Source of the DNA: Candidatus Borrarchaeum weybense
GTDB lineage: Archaea; Asgardarchaeota; Sifarchaeia; Borrarchaeales; Borrarchaeaceae
Reading direction: 5' to 3'
DNA: 64,000 nucleotides
Assembly (NCBI GenBank): GCA_019057385.1
Contig: JAHQJS010000006.1
Location: forward strand, 703,038 to 767,037
Shown piece by piece: positions 60,029-64,000 of this stretch. Under the pieces are notes generated by a model. That model was given only the letters and a program-made list of their open reading frames with translations, was not told the origin of the DNA and made no database searches. Numbering within the stretch: position 1 is the stretch's first letter; each line of letters begins with the position of its first letter. Made by a program: the position numbers and the translations under genes.

Positions 60029-62956
60029 ATGCAAATTAGCGCAAATCTGGCTCAGTATACAAGTTTATTCGTTATTATTTTAGTGATACTTGCTGTGATC
60101 ATTGTTTGGAAGGAAAAATGGATTATTGGAATGGCATTTAGAAATTTCAAACGAAAAAAAGTCAGAAATACGCTGACTGTTATAGGTGTGCTCTTTAGTG
60201 TTGCTATGTTGGTAGGGTTTAATATAGCAAGACAAAATGTGACAAGTACATTTTACAATACTATTGAACTTGCTGCGGGTAAATTAGATCTTGAGGTTAC
60301 GAGAGCTGATGGTGAGCCATTTCCAGAGGACCTAATGCATCTTCTTGACGATATAGATGGCATTGAAGCGTATGCCCCAAGAATTCAGCGTTACTGTGTG
60401 ATTTACGTTCATGATAGCTGGAATTCTACGATGGCTACAGTTATTGGAATAGATCCAACATTGGACCAAGCTTTTGGAGACATCTTTGACATTAATGGAT
60501 CTCAACCAATCAATCACCTAGTAACTGATGGTAATGCAATTGTTTCGGAATCATTAAAGGATGGTATTTCTGGAGAACAAGATGAAAAAATTGTGAATGC
60601 ATCAATAGGAAATAAACTTAACATTAAATACTATCATGATCCACCACGTTCCCGATCCAAAGGATTTAATATTGCTGCTTTTGCGGAAGGTAAGGGAAAA
60701 ATCGCTCAAGTTGGCTATGGGCGTGTTGTCATCGTAACTTTAGATAGTGCTAGACAATTTACCAAAACTTGGCGTAAGATTGACAAAATAATAGTAAATC
60801 TTGAAGAAGAAAGTAGAAAAGATTACAAAGCCGTTATAGCTGATATAGAAGTTAAACTCGGTAAAGATTTCAGAGTTGACGCAGTTAGAGAAAGTTTACT
60901 GGCGGTTGCAGAAGGCGCGGTATCGGGTTTTGACACTGCTTTGAATTGGGCTGGATTAATTACCTTATTGGCGTCTGTATTTCTAGTATTTAATAGCATC
61001 GTGATGACAGTAACAGAAAGGCGTTACGAGTTAGGCATAATGCGTGCTATCGGCATGTCAAAATTTCAGGTGTTTCGTCTAATTTTATATGAGGTAATTA
61101 TTTTAGGTGGAATAGGATCTATTATAGGTTCATTTGGAGGAGTCTTAGTTGCTCATGGAATAACTACTTACGTTTCAAATACAACTGTTTATGGCTTTCG
61201 AGTCATAATAGAGTCTGTTGAGCTAGATCCTTCAATTATTTTTAGTGGTTTTATCATGGGCTTTCTTTTTGCAGTTGGAGGTGCCCTTTTCCCGCTAGGA
61301 TCCGTAGTCACTATGAAAGTCGTTACAGCTTTACATGGTGATTCCCACGAAGCCGGAAAGAGGAAAATTTCCCGTGGATTATTAGTTGGCGGCATTATAT
61401 TAGCTATAGTAGGATTCGGATTACTCTTTATAGCCCCATCGATTCCTGCAGCTAACTTATCTGATTTCTTGTCTATAACGCTCTTATTATGTATCTCTGG
61501 GGTCTCAATAGCGGTCTCAAAATACAATAGAAAAGCAGCCAGTCTTGTCGCAGGGATCGGTCTTACTGCCACTGGAGCACTCATTACAATAACCGCGGTT
61601 TCCTATTTGAGTGAGATCGTTTTACTTGTTGGAAGCATAATTCTCTGCGGATCACTTCTTAGCATTGTATCGCGAGGCTTTTATCGATTATTGAATAGTA
61701 TACCTGCCTTTCGAACAGTTGCTAAAATTGCTAGTAGAAACCTAACACGCCGTCCTCTTCGATCAACTCTTACATTTGGAATTTTCACGATCGCGATCTC
61801 TCTCTCGATCTTATTTGCATCAATTAACTCAGCTGTTGATATAGGTATAACTCATTACATTGAGGAAGGACTCAATATGGACTTAATAGTGACAACAAAT
61901 ACTGGTGCTCCACCAACTCTAGCAGGGAATCTATCACGAATTGAAGGTGTTCATTGGACGAATGACACGCCTACAGAAGAATGGAGACCTGGTGTAAGCG
62001 TAGCTGAACTATCTGGGGCAAAATTTGAAATCTGGGATGAAGGAGAGACCTCTTTATTAGTGGCTGTGAATTCTTCAACCTTTCCTCTTGCTATTGAACA
62101 GGATTTAATCGAGCCTAATCCGAATACGACAGATATCGTTGCCCTCTTTGACCAATTAGGAGGAACAGGAGATAATAAGTGCATCATAAGTGATAGACTT
62201 GCAGAGGAACTTCATGTGAAAGTTGGTCAAAAAACCAAACTTGAAATATCTGCCCATGGAAATTCTACAGAATTTAAAATCATTGGTATTGTACACAATG
62301 ACTTGATTGGTTACCCGAAGGGTGGATATTTCTGCATTATTGATATAGAAAAATACTATGATTTCGGTTTTGATGATGATGTGCATGTTTTTTACGTTAA
62401 ACTTCGAAATCACCATTGGAATGGAACGGTCGTTGATCAAGATAAAGTTGCACAACAGATTCTTGATTTATATGGCGATGAGTATAATCTAAGTATTATA
62501 AAGACAAAAGACATCGTAGAAGAATGGCGGGTGAACGTGACAGAAACTACGCAATTTATGGCTGTTCTTTCATCGTCATCTATCATAATAGCTTTACTTT
62601 GTTTAGCTACAACAATGATACGAATTGTCCAGGAAAGACAACGTGAAATCGGATTGCTTCGCTCTGTTGGATACTACAGATCCGAGATAGTCAAACTCCT
62701 TCTTGGCGAATCATTACTCTTAGCTGTTCTAGGACTATCAGTTGGGATCATAAACGGCTATATTCTGGCTGCAAGCTATCTCCCACATTTCAAGGAAATC
62801 GGTTTCACGCCGTATGAAGTGACATTCGTGTTTCCAGCTCTTCAAACTATTATAGTGGCCATTCTCGGGATAGTCGTTGCGACAGTAGGTACCGCTTTTC
62901 CAGCATACAAAGCACTTCGGATGAGTCCTGCACAAGCTGTACGATATACGGGCTGA
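60029..62956 (+). CDS. Large FtsX/MacB-type ABC transporter permease
   Basis: 975 residues with two FtsX-type modules. An N-terminal helix, RNFKRKKVRNTLTVIGVLFSVAMLVGF, and a periplasmic-type domain precede three helices with ITLLASVFLVFNSIVMTVTERRYELGIMRAIG. The second half repeats: IASRNLTRRPLRSTLTFGIFTIAISLSILFASI and MIRIVQERQREIGLLRSVGYYRSEI, ending PAYKALRMSPAQAVRY. It likely exports lipids or peptides with an ATPase encoded elsewhere. No ATPase is adjacent. Confidence 0.85.
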   Translation: MQISANLAQYTSLFVIILVILAVIIVWKEKWIIGMAFRNFKRKKVRNTLTVIGVLFSVAMLVGFNIARQNVTSTFYNTIELAAGKLDLEVTRADGEPFPEDLMHLLDDIDGIEAYAPRIQRYCVIYVHDSWNSTMATVIGIDPTLDQAFGDIFDINGSQPINHLVTDGNAIVSESLKDGISGEQDEKIVNASIGNKLNIKYYHDPPRSRSKGFNIAAFAEGKGKIAQVGYGRVVIVTLDSARQFTKTWRKIDKIIVNLEEESRKDYKAVIADIEVKLGKDFRVDAVRESLLAVAEGAVSGFDTALNWAGLITLLASVFLVFNSIVMTVTERRYELGIMRAIGMSKFQVFRLILYEVIILGGIGSIIGSFGGVLVAHGITTYVSNTTVYGFRVIIESVELDPSIIFSGFIMGFLFAVGGALFPLGSVVTMKVVTALHGDSHEAGKRKISRGLLVGGIILAIVGFGLLFIAPSIPAANLSDFLSITLLLCISGVSIAVSKYNRKAASLVAGIGLTATGALITITAVSYLSEIVLLVGSIILCGSLLSIVSRGFYRLLNSIPAFRTVAKIASRNLTRRPLRSTLTFGIFTIAISLSILFASINSAVDIGITHYIEEGLNMDLIVTTNTGAPPTLAGNLSRIEGVHWTNDTPTEEWRPGVSVAELSGAKFEIWDEGETSLLVAVNSSTFPLAIEQDLIEPNPNTTDIVALFDQLGGTGDNKCIISDRLAEELHVKVGQKTKLEISAHGNSTEFKIIGIVHNDLIGYPKGGYFCIIDIEKYYDFGFDDDVHVFYVKLRNHHWNGTVVDQDKVAQQILDLYGDEYNLSIIKTKDIVEEWRVNVTETTQFMAVLSSSSIIIALLCLATTMIRIVQERQREIGLLRSVGYYRSEIVKLLLGESLLLAVLGLSVGIINGYILAASYLPHFKEIGFTPYEVTFVFPALQTIIVAILGIVVATVGTAFPAYKALRMSPAQAVRYTG

Positions 62957-63087
62957 ACCTCTCCTTTTCATAATTATCTTAAACATCCTCAAAGATTTCA
63001 AGCAACCCTTTTTTCCTTTTTCTTGAAATTCTTTTCGAAAACAAAGACTAATAAAAAATAGTTCGTATTTTGGTTTGGTGAAAAAAT

Positions 63088-63579
63088 TTGAATGTCACTT
63101 GTCCAATGTGTGGAGCACAATTCAACTCTCCTGAGGAATTAATAGCTCATGTTAAGAGCGAACATGGCATTGAAATAGATCAAGACTTTATGAAAAACTT
63201 AATGGAAGGAATAGGTACCCTTTTCGCTGATATGTTTAGCGGAAAAAGTGATATGTCTTCTGATGAAGAAGAAGATAATAAAGAGGCCGATCCTAGTTTA
63301 TTTTTTGGAAACATGATGGAGCAGTTGATGAAGACTGTAACTGAAAGCTTACAAAATATTAATACTGATGACACGAACCAAGGCCTACCAAATCCTTTTG
63401 CGATGATGATGAAAAACATGTTTGACCAGGCAATTCAGACTGAACCCGAGTCTAAAGATGAGCCTCCCTCTTCTAGTACAAATGAAGATGATGCTATATT
63501 CAAAGAAAATTCTATAGAAATACCTTTCTCGTCCGATGATGACGAAAAAAAGAAAGATAAAAAAGAAAGTAATGAATGA
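63088..63579 (+). CDS. C2H2-type zinc-finger protein with acidic tail
   Basis: 163 residues. An N-terminal finger CPMCGAQFNSPEELIAHVKSEHG (C-x2-C-x12-H-x4-H) is followed by a Met-rich helix (MMKNMFDQ) and a Ser/Asp/Glu-rich tail ending KKKDKKESNE. TTG start at 63088, with GGTG 7 nt upstream. Single fingers of this kind bind nucleic acids or proteins. Role is unknown. Confidence 0.7.
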   Translation: MNVTCPMCGAQFNSPEELIAHVKSEHGIEIDQDFMKNLMEGIGTLFADMFSGKSDMSSDEEEDNKEADPSLFFGNMMEQLMKTVTESLQNINTDDTNQGLPNPFAMMMKNMFDQAIQTEPESKDEPPSSSTNEDDAIFKENSIEIPFSSDDDEKKKDKKESNE

Positions 63580-63638
63580 TATCTATAAGGGTATCTTGAT
63601 TTCTATTTTAATTCTGATCAACTTTTGAGGATTTTATC

Positions 63639-64000
63639 ATGTCTGACGATTATGAGTTGTGGTTTAATGAAGCCTTCGACAAAGGAGAACTTGGGAATTA
63701 TCGCGGTGCTATTGAACTCTATAAAAAGGTCGTTGAAGCAAAGCCAGATTATCAGGCGGCTTGGTTTAACATGGGGCTCATGTACAGCAATATCGAAGTT
63801 TACGACGAATCAATTGAATGCTACAAGAAGGCGATTGAATTAGATCCAACGGACGGTGCAGCATGGGATAATCTTGGATACGTCTACAACAAGACAGGTG
63901 AGTATGAAGAATCGATCCGTTGTCACAAGGAAGCCATTGAAAAACGACTCCCAAATGCAGCTAATGCTTGGAATAATTTAGGGATAGCGTATCATAACGT
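63639..64000 (+). CDS. Tetratricopeptide-repeat protein (5' part)
   Basis: From ATG 63639 the frame runs off the right edge (120 codons). It shows TPR units of 34 residues: GELGNYRGAIELYKKVVEAKPDYQAAWFNMG, DESIECYKKAIELDPTDGAAWDNLG and EESIRCHKEAIEKRLPNAANAWNNLG. TPR proteins act as scaffolds. GAGG precedes the start. C-terminus not visible. Confidence 0.9.
   Translation, partial: MSDDYELWFNEAFDKGELGNYRGAIELYKKVVEAKPDYQAAWFNMGLMYSNIEVYDESIECYKKAIELDPTDGAAWDNLGYVYNKTGEYEESIRCHKEAIEKRLPNAANAWNNLGIAYHN

Noticed and set aside
1..64000. tRNA, rRNA and CRISPR
   Set aside because: I looked for T-loop and repeat-spacer patterns on both strands and found none I could support.

Overview
The window reads as a chromosomal segment of an AT-rich archaeon, most likely an Asgard (Promethearchaeota) lineage. 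The evidence is a Ras/Rab-like small GTPase, a gelsolin-like domain protein, archaeal mevalonate-pathway genes with a DUF35 zinc-ribbon partner, archaeal radical SAM and TldD genes, TATA-like boxes and GGAGGTGA-type ribosome binding sites. A Heimdallarchaeia-type genome would fit, but I cannot fix the lineage from the sequence. I found no rRNA, tRNA or CRISPR array.

Layout. 1-8.2 kb: the start of a DNA-repair-type radical SAM gene, a DMT permease, an SDR oxidoreductase, a GyrI-like protein, a methyltransferase, an isochorismatase-like hydrolase and the thiolase / DUF35-HMG-CoA synthase pair. 8.2-33 kb: a winged-helix-PfkB fusion, an S-component-like permease, two tandem nucleotidyltransferase paralogues, a gelsolin-like protein, a PrsW-type protease, a glycogen debranching enzyme, a P-type Ca2+ ATPase, a DrrAB-type ABC exporter, a nitrilase, the small GTPase and several Asgard-type orphans. 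33-37.4 kb: TldD, then a membrane-protein gene cut in two by a GC-richer tnpB element. 37.8-48.7 kb: an accessory stretch, nearly all on the minus strand, with a PD-(D/E)XK-like protein, a ThsB/DUF1863-type TIR protein, several membrane proteins, a run of single-TM anchored proteins and a secreted protein. 48.8-58.0 kb: a COG1180-type (AmmeMemoRadiSam) radical SAM gene split by an 8.1-kb integrated element. 58-64 kb: a B12-type radical SAM protein, a large FtsX-type permease, a zinc-finger protein and the start of a TPR protein.

The most striking feature is the integrated element. A perfect 15-bp direct repeat, CAGAATTGTGGAATT, lies at 49103-49117 and 57214-57228. Precise recombination between the copies would rejoin two fragments into one uninterrupted 372-codon radical SAM gene. 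The junction falls immediately after the third cysteine of the CxxxCxxC iron-sulfur motif. Inside, next to the right repeat, are a ribbon-helix-helix protein and a tyrosine recombinase with two N-terminal homing-endonuclease-associated (HNH-type) repeats. The cargo is a two-gene unit with a PD-(D/E)XK nuclease, a small nuclease-like protein and several single-TM proteins. Several element genes carry apparent frameshifts.

A second theme is IS200/IS605-type DNA. There is one tnpB copy without tnpA, two related 311-319 bp non-autonomous units each starting after TTAC and ending in TCAC, and four further right-end-like hairpins. The small-peptide candidates and some start codons are tentative, and possible assembly indels are flagged where they matter.
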